DNA from: Candidatus Methanoplasma sp.
GTDB lineage: Archaea; Thermoplasmatota; Thermoplasmata; Methanomassiliicoccales; Methanomethylophilaceae
Direction of reading: 5' to 3'
Length of the DNA stretch: 50,937 nt
Assembly: GCA_031261625.1 (NCBI GenBank)
Contig: JAISJG010000003.1
Location: 1 to 50,937 of the forward strand
Position numbers and translations under genes: made by a program
Notes under the pieces: model-generated
What the model saw: the letters and a program-made list of their open reading frames with translations, nothing else
Databases searched by the model: none
Told to the model about the DNA's origin: nothing
Shown: positions 25,472 to 34,138 of the stretch, one piece after another
How the letters are laid out: the number at the start of each line of letters is the position of its first letter
Position numbering within the stretch: the stretch's first letter is position 1

Positions 25472-25517
25472 ATGAAAACGTGTAAGTGACTTTAATGAAA
25501 ACGTGTAAGTGACTTTA
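25472..25517. repeat. Perfect 23-bp tandem duplicate upstream of ATPase C
   Basis: 25472-25494 and 25495-25517 are identical, back to back (unit begins ATGAAAACGTGTAAG and ends GACTTTA). The array ends about 12 bp before AAAATTAAATAG (25529-25540), a TATA-like box, and 61 bp before the ATPase ATG. Confidence 0.92.
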
Positions 25518-25578
25518 ACAAATTCATTAAAATTAAATAGCCGACAGATGATTCCATTGCACAGAAAAAGAGGAATTC

Positions 25579-26862
25579 ATGACACTCACACCGAAAGGAT
25601 ACCGGCCCAGATTGGTGGACGGACGCATTGACCTTATATTGAGGTCTTTCGGGGCCGTATGCGTGGAAGGCCCTAAATGGTGCGGCAAAACATGGACATC
25701 CCTGAATCATTCCAACAGTGCCGTTTTCGTGGGCGACCCCGAGAACAACTTCGAAAACAGAAGGCTGATAAGTATCAATACATCCTATGCTCTGGACGGC
25801 GATATACCTCATCTCATTGACGAATGGCAGGAAATACCTCCGATATGGGATGCGGTGCGCTTCGAAACAGACAAAACATCACAAAAGGGAAGATACATCC
25901 TGTGTGGTTCTTCCACTCCTTGCCGCAAAGGTGTGATGCACAGCGGTACCGGGCGCATCGGAACCGTACGCATGCGTACGATGTCCTTGTTCGAATCCGG
26001 AAATTCCGACGGTTCCGTATCTCTTTCCGGGCTTTTCAATTCACGTTTCGAGAATACGATACCCAGAAAAACTTCTTTGGATCATCTCATCGGTCTGACC
26101 GTACGCGGAGGATGGCCGGGAACAATCGGCATGAATGTGAAGGAAGCCGCGACGGCAGTAGGCAGATATCCTGTGTCCGTCAGTAACAACGACGCATCGA
26201 GACTGGATGGAAAGGACCGCAATGCCAGGAAGATACAGATGCTCATGCGTTCGTTGGCCCGTAACGAGAGCACCGTGGTCAGTGACAAAACAATCAGAAG
26301 GGATATGAAAGAACACGATGACGAGGACATTTCCGATGTGACCGTGGCGGAATACGTAAGTGTATTGGACAGACTTTTCATGTTGGACGAACAACCTGCT
26401 TTCAATCCGAATCTACGCTCGTCGGTCCGTGTGGGCAAATCCCCAAAAAGACATTTGGCAGATCCGTCAATTTCGGTAGCGGTGTTGGAACTCACACCGA
26501 AAATGCTGTTTGACGATCTGAGAACATACGGATTCATGTTCGAAGCGATGTGCGAACGCGACCTCGGGATATATTCCGAGGCGAATGGCGGCAGATTGTT
26601 CCATTACAGGGATTCGAACGGCCGCGAAATAGATGCGGTGGTGGAAATGCCGGACGGCCGCTGGGGTGCCTTCGAGATCAAACTCGGTACCGACGGCATA
26701 GATGAAGCCGCAGAAAAACTCCTTAAAATGAAAAAATTCATAGAATCCTACTCAGAAGGGAGACCGCCATCCGTTCTCTGTGTGATCAGCGGACTATCAT
26801 CCGGAGCATATGTGCGCGAGGACGGAGTGTACGTAGTTCCAATAACCGCATTGAGAGAATGA
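25579..26862 (+). CDS. AAA ATPase with DUF4143 domain (copy C)
   Basis: 427 residues of a third DUF4143 subfamily. Walker A is GPKWCGKT (with WC in the loop), the Walker B position reads HLIDEWQEIP, sensor region YILCGSSTP, RTMSLFESG, and the nuclease-like C-terminus GREIDAVVE then FEIKLG. GAGG lies five bases before the ATG. Solitary; nikR follows after ~110 bp with its own TATA box. Role unknown. Confidence 0.88.
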   Translation: MTLTPKGYRPRLVDGRIDLILRSFGAVCVEGPKWCGKTWTSLNHSNSAVFVGDPENNFENRRLISINTSYALDGDIPHLIDEWQEIPPIWDAVRFETDKTSQKGRYILCGSSTPCRKGVMHSGTGRIGTVRMRTMSLFESGNSDGSVSLSGLFNSRFENTIPRKTSLDHLIGLTVRGGWPGTIGMNVKEAATAVGRYPVSVSNNDASRLDGKDRNARKIQMLMRSLARNESTVVSDKTIRRDMKEHDDEDISDVTVAEYVSVLDRLFMLDEQPAFNPNLRSSVRVGKSPKRHLADPSISVAVLELTPKMLFDDLRTYGFMFEAMCERDLGIYSEANGGRLFHYRDSNGREIDAVVEMPDGRWGAFEIKLGTDGIDEAAEKLLKMKKFIESYSEGRPPSVLCVISGLSSGAYVREDGVYVVPITALRE

Positions 26863-26970
26863 GTGTCGCGATCACACCGGATATCTTTCATATCCATCCG
26901 CACCCGAACGTCGGATTCCTGAAAGTGATAATTGCAACGGATTTATTAACAGGTAAGAATATCCGTGTGC

Positions 26971-27411
26971 ATGGACGGCGTTACGCGCATCGGTGTTTCA
27001 TTGGAACCCGAACTTCTGAAGGAATTCGACAAGATCATATCCAAAAAAGGCTACGTCAGCAGATCGGAGGCCATCAGGGATCTTGTCCGCGACTCCCTCG
27101 CAGAGAACGAGTGGAAGAACGAAAAAGAATTCATGTGCGGTGTCGTCGTCATGATATACGATCATTCTACGACCGGTATCGGAGAGAGGCTCACCACCCT
27201 TCAGCACGGCAAGATGCAGAACATCAATACTTCCATCCATGTTCATTTGGATCATGATAAATGCATGGAGGTCCTCATCGTCGAAGGCGAACTCGGACAG
27301 CTCAAGACATTGGCCAACGACCTGTCGGCGATAAAAGGCGTTCTCAGATGCAAACTCACCATGGCGTCGCAGGCCACCGGGCACGTGCATCACATAGGCG
27401 TGAGACACTGA
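26971..27411 (+). CDS. nikR: Nickel-responsive regulator NikR
   Basis: Ribbon-helix-helix DNA-binding domain (RIGVSLEPELLKEFDKII, SRSEAIRDLVRDSL) followed by the ACT-like nickel domain with INTSIHVHLDHDKCMEVLIV, holding the His-X-His and Cys ligands. 146 residues from ATG 26971; GTG at 26965 is possible. TATA-like ATTTATTAA lies ~25 bp upstream. Expected to repress nickel uptake genes, which suits an organism with [NiFe]-hydrogenases and the hypA-hypD pair in this window. Confidence 0.95.
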   Translation: MDGVTRIGVSLEPELLKEFDKIISKKGYVSRSEAIRDLVRDSLAENEWKNEKEFMCGVVVMIYDHSTTGIGERLTTLQHGKMQNINTSIHVHLDHDKCMEVLIVEGELGQLKTLANDLSAIKGVLRCKLTMASQATGHVHHIGVRH

Positions 27412-27483
27412 ACCGCAGCCAGTAACGGCACTTCGGTATCCATCCCAATGAATTAAATAATGTTCACGATATCGGATGACCGA

Positions 27484-29847
27484 ATGAGAAAGCTGATCAT
27501 AACCGAGAAGGCGAACGCCGCAAGACGGATTTCCACAATATTGTCGGACGGTAAATCGCGCTCGGAATCGGGGGGCGGCGTTACAGTTATCGCTTTTGAA
27601 GCGGATGGGGACGAGTACAAGGTTGTGAGCCTCAGAGGGCACATAATGGAGCTCGATTATCCCGAGGACTATAACGACTGGGGAAAAACATCCCCTGTAG
27701 AACTTGTATATGCGCCGCAGGTCAAGACCACCCGCGTGAAATCATTGCTTACGAAGATCAGCGACCTTGCGACCGTATCGGACGAGATCATAATCGCGAC
27801 CGACTTCGACAGAGAGGGAGAACTCATCGGAATGGAGACCGTTACCGCGGTCAACGTCGACATGACCAAGGTCAAAAGAGCGAAATTCAGCGCTTTGACG
27901 AAGGGAGAGGTCGAAAAAGCATTCTCGGAACTCGCGCTTCCGGACATCAAACTCGCCGATGCGGCCGAAGCGAGACAGATCGTGGACCTCGCATGGGGTG
28001 CCGTTCTCACAAGACTCATATCATTATCGTCCGGACAGGTAGGAAAGAACTTCATGTCCGTCGGAAGGGTCCAAAGCCCTACCCTCAAACTGCTCGTGGA
28101 CCGTCACGAGGAAATAGAGAGTTTCGTTCCCGTTCCTTTCTGGAACGTCATAGGGAAATTCGGACTCCTTGCATTCAAAGGGGACCATGAAAAGAATCCG
28201 TTCTGGAACAAAGAAGAGGCCGACGCGGTACTTCTGAAAGTATCAGCAACAAAGAAAGGTAAGATAACATCCTATGATGTATCCGACAAAGAGGAATACC
28301 GTCCCGCACCGTTCGATACCACGACGATGCAGGTCGAGGCCAACAAGATCGGGATACCTCCGACAGTGGCGATGAAACTCGCCGAAGACCTTTACACCGG
28401 AGGATACATTTCGTACCCCCGTACCGAGAACACGGAATACCCCAGAAGCCTCGGGCTCAAAAGCGTTCTCGAAAAACTCAAAGATTCCGATTTCAAAGCA
28501 GAGGCGGAAGAAGTCCTCTCGCAGGAGACCATCTCGCCTTCCAGAGGAAAAAGGAGAACAACAGACCATCCTCCTATCTATCCGACCGCAGGAGCGAAAT
28601 CCGACAAAATGAAGGGGGACAAATGGAAACTCTACGAGCTTATCGTAAGAAGATTCCTTGCCACCGTCGGCCCCAATGCCCTTGCGGAGATCACCGAATG
28701 CAAGATCGATGTCGCCGGAGAGAACTTCGAAGCCCACGGATACGTTCAGAAAAGCCTCGGATGGAAAAAATATTACAAGAAATACCTCAAAACAACAGAG
28801 GTGCGCCTTCCCAAACTGAAGGTCGGGGATGAAATCGACATCCGCGCAACAAGTCTGGAGGAATCCGAGACCAAACCGCCGTACAGATACAACCAGGGTT
28901 CCCTTATCCAGGAAATGGACAGACTCCAGTTGGGAACGAAAAGTACAAGGCATGATATCATCGGCAAACTGTTCTCCAGGAATTACGTTCAGGGGAACTT
29001 CATGATCCCTACCGCAAGCGGTACGGCACTCACCAAATCGCTTCAGAAGCACGGCGGAGGCATAACCGAGCCTGCCATGACAGCGAAATTGGAAGAAGAT
29101 ATGCTCGACATCAGCGAGGGCAAGAACACCCTGGCATCCGTCGTCGAAGAGTCACAGAAGATGCTTTACGACGTGGCCTCGAAGATCCAATCCGAAAAGG
29201 AACAGATCGGCGATGAGATCAAAGCAGCCCTCATGACACAGCAGCACATCGGCATATGCCCCACCTGCGGCAACAATATGACCATCAGAAAATCAAAGAA
29301 CGGCAACTTCATCGGCTGCGACGGATATCCCGAATGCAAGCGCGCATACCCTCTCCCGAGAGGAGCGCTCATCCAGCCCGTAGAGACGATATGCGAGGTC
29401 TGTGGCCTCGGACAGCTGAAGATCGTAAGAAAGGGCATGCCTCCCGTCATTCAGTGCATCGACCCCAAGTGTACGAGCAATACCGACCGGAACAACCTCG
29501 GTACATGCCCCACCTGCAATACCGGGACCATACGGATAATGTATTCCAAGGCAGGAAGACGCTTCGCCGGCTGCTCACAGTGGCCCTCATGCACGCAGAC
29601 CTATCCTCTGAGGCCCAGGGGAACGATAGTCCCGACGGATGAGAAGTGTGAAGCGTGCAACGCTCCGATGATCATCTTCGGCAATTCCAAAGAGTGCATC
29701 AGCCCGGATTGCCCTTCCAGAAAAAGATCGTCCCGCGCACCGGCCGCCGAGACTGTCAAAGAAGATGGCGTAGCAACAGGCAAGACTGTTGTCGTCCGTA
29801 AGGTCGTAACAAAAAAACCTGCTAAGAAAAAGCCCGCCAAAAGCTGA
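27484..29847 (+). CDS. topA: DNA topoisomerase I (type IA) with four C-terminal zinc ribbons
   Basis: Relaxes negative supercoils. Toprim domain starts KLIITEKANAARRI and has the metal motif TDFDREGE (106-113). Active-site Tyr311 lies in GGYISYPRTENTEYP. After the toroid come four cysteine clusters: CPTCG/CDGYPEC, CEVCG/CIDPKC, CPTCN/CSQWPSC and CEACN/CISPDC, then a Lys/Pro-rich tail (KKPAKKKPAK). ATG 27484 is preferred to ATG 27460, because a TATA-like TTAAATAA lies immediately before the latter and ~30 bp before the former. 787 residues. Confidence 0.95.
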   Translation: MRKLIITEKANAARRISTILSDGKSRSESGGGVTVIAFEADGDEYKVVSLRGHIMELDYPEDYNDWGKTSPVELVYAPQVKTTRVKSLLTKISDLATVSDEIIIATDFDREGELIGMETVTAVNVDMTKVKRAKFSALTKGEVEKAFSELALPDIKLADAAEARQIVDLAWGAVLTRLISLSSGQVGKNFMSVGRVQSPTLKLLVDRHEEIESFVPVPFWNVIGKFGLLAFKGDHEKNPFWNKEEADAVLLKVSATKKGKITSYDVSDKEEYRPAPFDTTTMQVEANKIGIPPTVAMKLAEDLYTGGYISYPRTENTEYPRSLGLKSVLEKLKDSDFKAEAEEVLSQETISPSRGKRRTTDHPPIYPTAGAKSDKMKGDKWKLYELIVRRFLATVGPNALAEITECKIDVAGENFEAHGYVQKSLGWKKYYKKYLKTTEVRLPKLKVGDEIDIRATSLEESETKPPYRYNQGSLIQEMDRLQLGTKSTRHDIIGKLFSRNYVQGNFMIPTASGTALTKSLQKHGGGITEPAMTAKLEEDMLDISEGKNTLASVVEESQKMLYDVASKIQSEKEQIGDEIKAALMTQQHIGICPTCGNNMTIRKSKNGNFIGCDGYPECKRAYPLPRGALIQPVETICEVCGLGQLKIVRKGMPPVIQCIDPKCTSNTDRNNLGTCPTCNTGTIRIMYSKAGRRFAGCSQWPSCTQTYPLRPRGTIVPTDEKCEACNAPMIIFGNSKECISPDCPSRKRSSRAPAAETVKEDGVATGKTVVVRKVVTKKPAKKKPAKS

Positions 29848-29957
29848 TTCTAACCATATTATATTCTTATCTTTACCGTTGCTAGCTATTCGTTTATTAG
29901 TTAACACGATGATATTTTTTTGTGTTACTACAAGAACTTCCGTAATAACGGATTAAA

Positions 29958-30170
29958 TCAGAAAATTTCTTCTTCCGAACCGTCTTCGCGAGGATCGAAG
30001 TGTGCGTTAAGAATATCGATATCCCGGGAAATGCGGATATTCCTGCACACAGTGCACTCGACCTCTTTCTTGAGGCTGCATTTGATCACTATGGTACTTT
30101 TATCAAGATCCACGATTCTTCCGCATGCACAGTAGATTTTAGTAAGATTTTGGGCGCTGGCATCATCCAA
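29958..30170 (-). CDS. Small cysteine-rich (zinc-ribbon-like) protein
   Basis: A 70-residue frame, if read from TTG 30170, holds IYCACGRIVDLDKSTIVIKC, then CTVCRNIRISRDIDIL, and an acidic end (REDGSEEEIF). The CXC...CXXC pattern and strand-like spacing suggest a zinc ribbon. No ATG or good ribosome binding site is visible, so the start and even the gene are uncertain. The 276 bp up to 30446 show no other gene. Confidence 0.4.
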   Translation of the reverse strand: MDDASAQNLTKIYCACGRIVDLDKSTIVIKCSLKKEVECTVCRNIRISRDIDILNAHFDPREDGSEEEIF

Positions 30171-30446
30171 TGTACATAACCGTCCATTTGACGAAGCGAA
30201 TGAAAGACCATTGTAACCGATGAGACTCAAGACTAGCCAACCCCTTTTCGAATAGCTTCGTGCGTCACAGACTCCCATCAAATGCGCGACTTACAGAGTA
30301 AGACTATACTATATGTACAGCACATATAAGACTTCCTCCCATCCAACTTTAAAGGGTTTATAAACTGATTACGATGGATTGGAAAAGTATGCGCACAAAT
30401 AGAAATTATTAAATAGTATAAGTAAGGGGTTTTTGTCGGGAATTGG

Positions 30447-31634
30447 TTATTTGCGGCCGAGCCGGCCGAGTTGCTCGACGACGCTTTCCCGGATCTCCGC
30501 CGGAGATCTCTCCTTTCCTACTCTCTTACCGTTGCGTAGGATCTCCGTCTCGATCATTTCCATCTTTTCTCCGCAGACGCACTTGATGTCGTCGTCCGGC
30601 TTCAGGGACACTCCCATATCGAAACAGCGGGGGCAGCGGTATGCGTACTTCCTGCCTCCGAACTTTCCGCGCTTGGAAATGGGCGCTCCGTCCTTCTCTG
30701 CGATATCCATCGACAGATCGAGAGTAGGAGCATTGCTGATGGATGTTCCGACACCGAATCCCGATACCGATGTGTCCACGATATCCGCAATCGATTTTTC
30801 ATCCAATCCTCCGGATACGATGATGTCGACACTTTTGAATCCGTTCATATCGAGTTCCCAACGGACCTCGTTGATAAGTTCCTTGAAGTTACCTCTCCTT
30901 GAACCGGGAGTATCGAGTCTTACACCTTTGAGGTCTTTGATCGACTTGCATGCGTCCAATGCTGCCGCGCGCTCGTCCGAGAAGGTGTCGATCAACATTA
31001 TACGGGGGACCGACGGTTCGATTATCCTGTCGAAAGCCTTGAAAGCGGCCTCGTTGCTCCCCATAAGCAACATAAGGGCATGCGGGACCGTACCGATAGG
31101 TTCCTGACCTATGATGTCCCCTCCCATCTTAGAAGATACCCCGTCACATCCTCCGACGTAACAGGAACGGTCGAGAACCCCGGATATCGCGGGGTGCATC
31201 CTCCTGTTGCCGAAAGCAAGCACCGTTTTCCCTTTGGCAGCGAGTTTCACTCTTGCCGCCGCAGTAGCGATCCCCGACGGTTGGCACAGCATCCCCAGGA
31301 TCGCCGTCTCCATGACACCGAAATCCGTGTAAGAACCGAAGATGTTCATCAACGGTACTCTGACGCTGCCCGATGTCCTCGGTTTGAATACAGTACCTTC
31401 GGGTATAGCCGAAAGAGAAATAGGAAGGCCTTCGCAGAGACGTATCACCTCTTCGAGACCGCAGAACACCGCCCATTCCCATCCTTTGGGAAGGGAACTT
31501 CCGGTGAACTCCGCACACACCTTCACGGAAGAAAGCCCGCTTTCTTCGAGGATGCGCTTGGTACGTTCGAAATAGATGTCCATCGTGTCCCCGCCGCGCA
31601 CTGCTTTCTCGTCCGCTATGAAGAGGTCCTGCAT
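30447..31634 (-). CDS. pncB: Nicotinate phosphoribosyltransferase with C-terminal zinc knuckle
   Basis: Converts nicotinate and PRPP to nicotinate mononucleotide for NAD salvage. 395 residues resembling the short archaeal form: PEGTVFKPRTSGSVRVPLM, FGNRRMHPAISGVLDRSCYVGG, LDTPGSRRGNFKELINEVRW, DIIVSGGLDE and GFGVGTSIS. The end carries YRCPRCFD...KCVCGEK, a zinc knuckle as in the Thermoplasma enzyme. Starts four bases after the enolase stop, so it is in the REC-DUF835/eno operon. Confidence 0.9.
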   Translation of the reverse strand: MQDLFIADEKAVRGGDTMDIYFERTKRILEESGLSSVKVCAEFTGSSLPKGWEWAVFCGLEEVIRLCEGLPISLSAIPEGTVFKPRTSGSVRVPLMNIFGSYTDFGVMETAILGMLCQPSGIATAAARVKLAAKGKTVLAFGNRRMHPAISGVLDRSCYVGGCDGVSSKMGGDIIGQEPIGTVPHALMLLMGSNEAAFKAFDRIIEPSVPRIMLIDTFSDERAAALDACKSIKDLKGVRLDTPGSRRGNFKELINEVRWELDMNGFKSVDIIVSGGLDEKSIADIVDTSVSGFGVGTSISNAPTLDLSMDIAEKDGAPISKRGKFGGRKYAYRCPRCFDMGVSLKPDDDIKCVCGEKMEMIETEILRNGKRVGKERSPAEIRESVVEQLGRLGRK

Positions 31635-31638
31635 CTGA

Positions 31639-32910
31639 TTACCTTCCGAATACCTTCTTTCCCGGGAATATTGCCTTAGAACCGAGTTCTTCCTCGATCC
31701 TCAGAAGCCTGTTGTATTTGGCCGTCCTCTCACCGCGCGCCGGAGCGCCGGTCTTGATCTCCCCGGTGCCCCATCCGACCGAAAGGTCTGCGATGGTCGT
31801 ATCTTCTGATTCTCCGGAACGGTGCGATACGACGACGTTGTATCCTGCATCGAAACTCATCTGTGCCGAGTCCTCGGACTCGCTGACGGTACCGATCTGA
31901 TTGACTTTTAAGAGCAAAGCGTTCGCGGAACCCATTTCTATTCCCTTGCAAAGACGCTTGATGTTGGTCACGAATATATCGTCGCCCACGATCTGCACCT
32001 TGTTGCCGATCATCCTGGTGAGTTCTGCAGTAGCCTCGAAATCATCCTCGAAGAACGGGTCCTCGATGCTGATAAGGGGGTATTTCTTTGTAAGTGCGGC
32101 ATAATGGTCTGCAAGTTCTCCTGCGGAGAGTTTCAGACCGTCGACGCTGTACACTCCGTTCTCGTAGAATTCCGAGGATGCGGCATCAATTGCGAGGAAG
32201 ACATCCTTACCGGGAGAATATCCGGCCTGCGAGATGGCAGAGGATATCGTCTCCAATGCTTCGTCGACTGTGTTGAGCGGAGGTGCGAATCCTCCTTCAT
32301 CGCCGATATTCACTGCAATAGCGCCGTATTTCTTCTTGAGCAGGGATTTCAGTTCCATGTATATCTCCGACGATGCCCTGAGACATTCGGAGAAACTGCC
32401 CGCGCCTGCGGGGATGATCATGCATTCCTGGATCTTCAGATCCCCTCCGGCGTGTTTTCCGCCGTTTATTATATTGAACATGGGGACAGGGAGGGTCTTG
32501 TGGTCCTTTCCTATGTGTTCGTAAACGGATATACCGTTCGCGAATGCACCGGCTTTTGCAACAGCAAGCGAAACAGCAGTGGTGGCATTGCCACCGAGCC
32601 TGGTCTTGCTTTCGGTACCGTCCAGATCGTTAAGGGCGTAATCTATGGTCCTCTGTTCCGTGGGATCCAATCCGGTGATGGCCTTGGCTATATCCCCGCG
32701 TACATTCTCAACGGCTTTCAATACGCCTTTTCCGCCGTATCTTTTACCGCCGTCGCGCAGTTCATGGGCCTCCCACGAACCTGTGGATGCCCCTGAAGGT
32801 GCTATGGCGGTTATCTTCTGACCGCCGACTGTGAGTTCGGCCTCCACGGTGGGATTCCCTCTTGAATCCAGTACTTCTCTTGCCCATACTTTCTCGATCT
32901 TCATGTTCAT
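31639..32910 (-). CDS. eno: Enolase
   Basis: Glycolytic/gluconeogenic 2-phosphoglycerate dehydratase. Loop SGASTGSWEAHELRDG, catalytic and Mg-binding segments IGDEGGFAPPL, ISIEDPFFEDD, VGDDIFVTN, LLLKVNQIGT and SHRSGESEDT are all present. 423 residues. Start ATG 32910 overlaps the response-regulator stop (ATGA); an ATG two codons in (32904) is also possible. Middle gene of a three-gene operon. Confidence 0.97.
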   Translation of the reverse strand: MNMKIEKVWAREVLDSRGNPTVEAELTVGGQKITAIAPSGASTGSWEAHELRDGGKRYGGKGVLKAVENVRGDIAKAITGLDPTEQRTIDYALNDLDGTESKTRLGGNATTAVSLAVAKAGAFANGISVYEHIGKDHKTLPVPMFNIINGGKHAGGDLKIQECMIIPAGAGSFSECLRASSEIYMELKSLLKKKYGAIAVNIGDEGGFAPPLNTVDEALETISSAISQAGYSPGKDVFLAIDAASSEFYENGVYSVDGLKLSAGELADHYAALTKKYPLISIEDPFFEDDFEATAELTRMIGNKVQIVGDDIFVTNIKRLCKGIEMGSANALLLKVNQIGTVSESEDSAQMSFDAGYNVVVSHRSGESEDTTIADLSVGWGTGEIKTGAPARGERTAKYNRLLRIEEELGSKAIFPGKKVFGR

Positions 32911-33794
32911 TCCTCGGTTGGATTGTAATAATCGCTCATGTGTTTCAGTATTATACCGCGGTCCTTGTCGGTGAGTTTCTTGGAATCCACGGATGCCAGT
33001 ATCGTGACCTTCTTTCCGTATTCTGTAGTGAGCACCTGGTGGAGCATCATCAGGACGGAGTTTATACCGTTCCTGTCTATGAGCGGATCCAGGTTATCGA
33101 ACACGACGACAGGACGTTCGGATCTTGCTATGAACGCCCTTACCTGCTCTATAGCCGTTCCCAATTTGTAGATATCGGAATAACCGCCCATCCATCTGAC
33201 GGAAAGCTGCAGGGCCTCGGTATTCCCGGTGCCCAGTTTCTCCCTTATGGTCTTTATCCTTCCCGCGGTGACCAGGAAGATGTTGTATCCGTTCCTGTCG
33301 AACGAAGATGCGGTATCGTATAACGAACCGGGACCGCCCTGGAAGAAAACATACGATGTGCCGAACTCTATCTTTCCGCCGACACTGCTTGCAGGGTGGC
33401 GTTCTTTCAGTTCGGGTTCTTTACCTGCCCTTTTTTCAGCCGCATCGGTTTTTATCACCGATGCCACTTTGTTCAGTATCTCGGACGATCTGAACGGTTT
33501 CTGGATATATCCTCTGATAAAAGCGTTGTCGCGGGGGATCTGTTCGTTACCGCTTCTCATAAGAAGAACGTTGAAATCCTCGGACCTGTCCCACTCGTGT
33601 ATCCTGTCGATTATCCCGAGACTCTCGCCTTCAGAGATGTCGATATCCAAAATTATAACATCGGGATAATCACGGGCTTTGGTAACTGCCGTATCGGCAG
33701 AATCTGCTGCATCGACCTCGTACCCTGCCCCTTCGAGTACTTCCCTGAGTACATCCCGAATGGCAACGTTGTCATCGACTATCAGAACTTTCAT
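32907..33794 (-). CDS. Response-regulator receiver fused to a DUF835 domain
   Basis: Residues 1-105 are a REC domain: acidic pair Asp7/Asp8, phospho-acceptor Asp50 (IILDIDISEGES) and Lys99 (IQKPF). After a charged linker, residues ~145-290 match the archaeal DUF835 domain (SYVFFQGGPGSLYDT, IFLVTAGRIKTIREKLG, RPVVVFDNLDPLIDRNG). No DNA-binding domain. In archaea such proteins are usually stand-alone signalling output proteins. It is unusual as the first gene of an enolase/NAD-salvage operon. Confidence 0.85.
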   Translation of the reverse strand: MKVLIVDDNVAIRDVLREVLEGAGYEVDAADSADTAVTKARDYPDVIILDIDISEGESLGIIDRIHEWDRSEDFNVLLMRSGNEQIPRDNAFIRGYIQKPFRSSEILNKVASVIKTDAAEKRAGKEPELKERHPASSVGGKIEFGTSYVFFQGGPGSLYDTASSFDRNGYNIFLVTAGRIKTIREKLGTGNTEALQLSVRWMGGYSDIYKLGTAIEQVRAFIARSERPVVVFDNLDPLIDRNGINSVLMMLHQVLTTEYGKKVTILASVDSKKLTDKDRGIILKHMSDYYNPTEE

Positions 33795-33841
33795 TCCTAT
33801 TACTCCAGATAACGGACGCTCGACCCATTATCATTCCTGAA

Positions 33842-33853
33842 CTATATTAAGTA
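33842..33853 (-). promoter_or_regulatory. TATA box of the REC-DUF835/eno operon
   Basis: The minus strand reads CTACTTAATATAGTTC about 50 bp before the ATG at 33794. GGAG lies 10 bases before that ATG, so this transcript has a short leader. Confidence 0.45.
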
Positions 33854-33859
33854 GATGAG

Positions 33860-33876
33860 CGGGGCTGGAAGCCCCG
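33860..33876 (-). terminator. Hairpin after the L40e gene
   Basis: CGGGGCT-GGA-AGCCCCG is a perfect 7-bp stem 58 bp past the L40e stop and just before the next promoter on the same strand. Confidence 0.4.
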
Positions 33877-33933
33877 GGAAAGATTGCGCCCGGGTCCGAA
33901 TGACGGCACCTTACGTAAAACGCAGGAAACGAT

Positions 33934-34083
33934 TTACTGCTTCCTGCTCTCTTTCGCCTTTGGCCTGAGATTGCTGTATCCGCACTTGCGACATCTGCTA
34001 GCCTTCTTTGGGTTGGTTGCGTAGCAGCTCATACAGACAGACTTCTCAAGGAGCCTAGCCTCGGCCTCTTTAAAACGTGCCAT
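33934..34083 (-). CDS. rpl40e: Ribosomal protein L40e
   Basis: A 49-residue basic protein: [20 protein letters not shown], then [20 protein letters not shown]. The two cysteine pairs (CMSC and CRKC) form the L40e zinc finger of the archaeal/eukaryotic large subunit. ATG 34083 is preceded by AGAGGAATC and, further up, a TATA-like TTAAATAATAC (34114-34125). It is single-gene and short enough to be missed by length-filtered gene calls. Confidence 0.93.
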   Translation of the reverse strand: MARFKEAEARLLEKSVCMSCYATNPKKASRCRKCGYSNLRPKAKESRKQ

Positions 34084-34138
34084 CTTTGATTCCTCTGGCA
34101 GACCATTATAGAAGTATTATTTAAGGATTCGTCAACTA

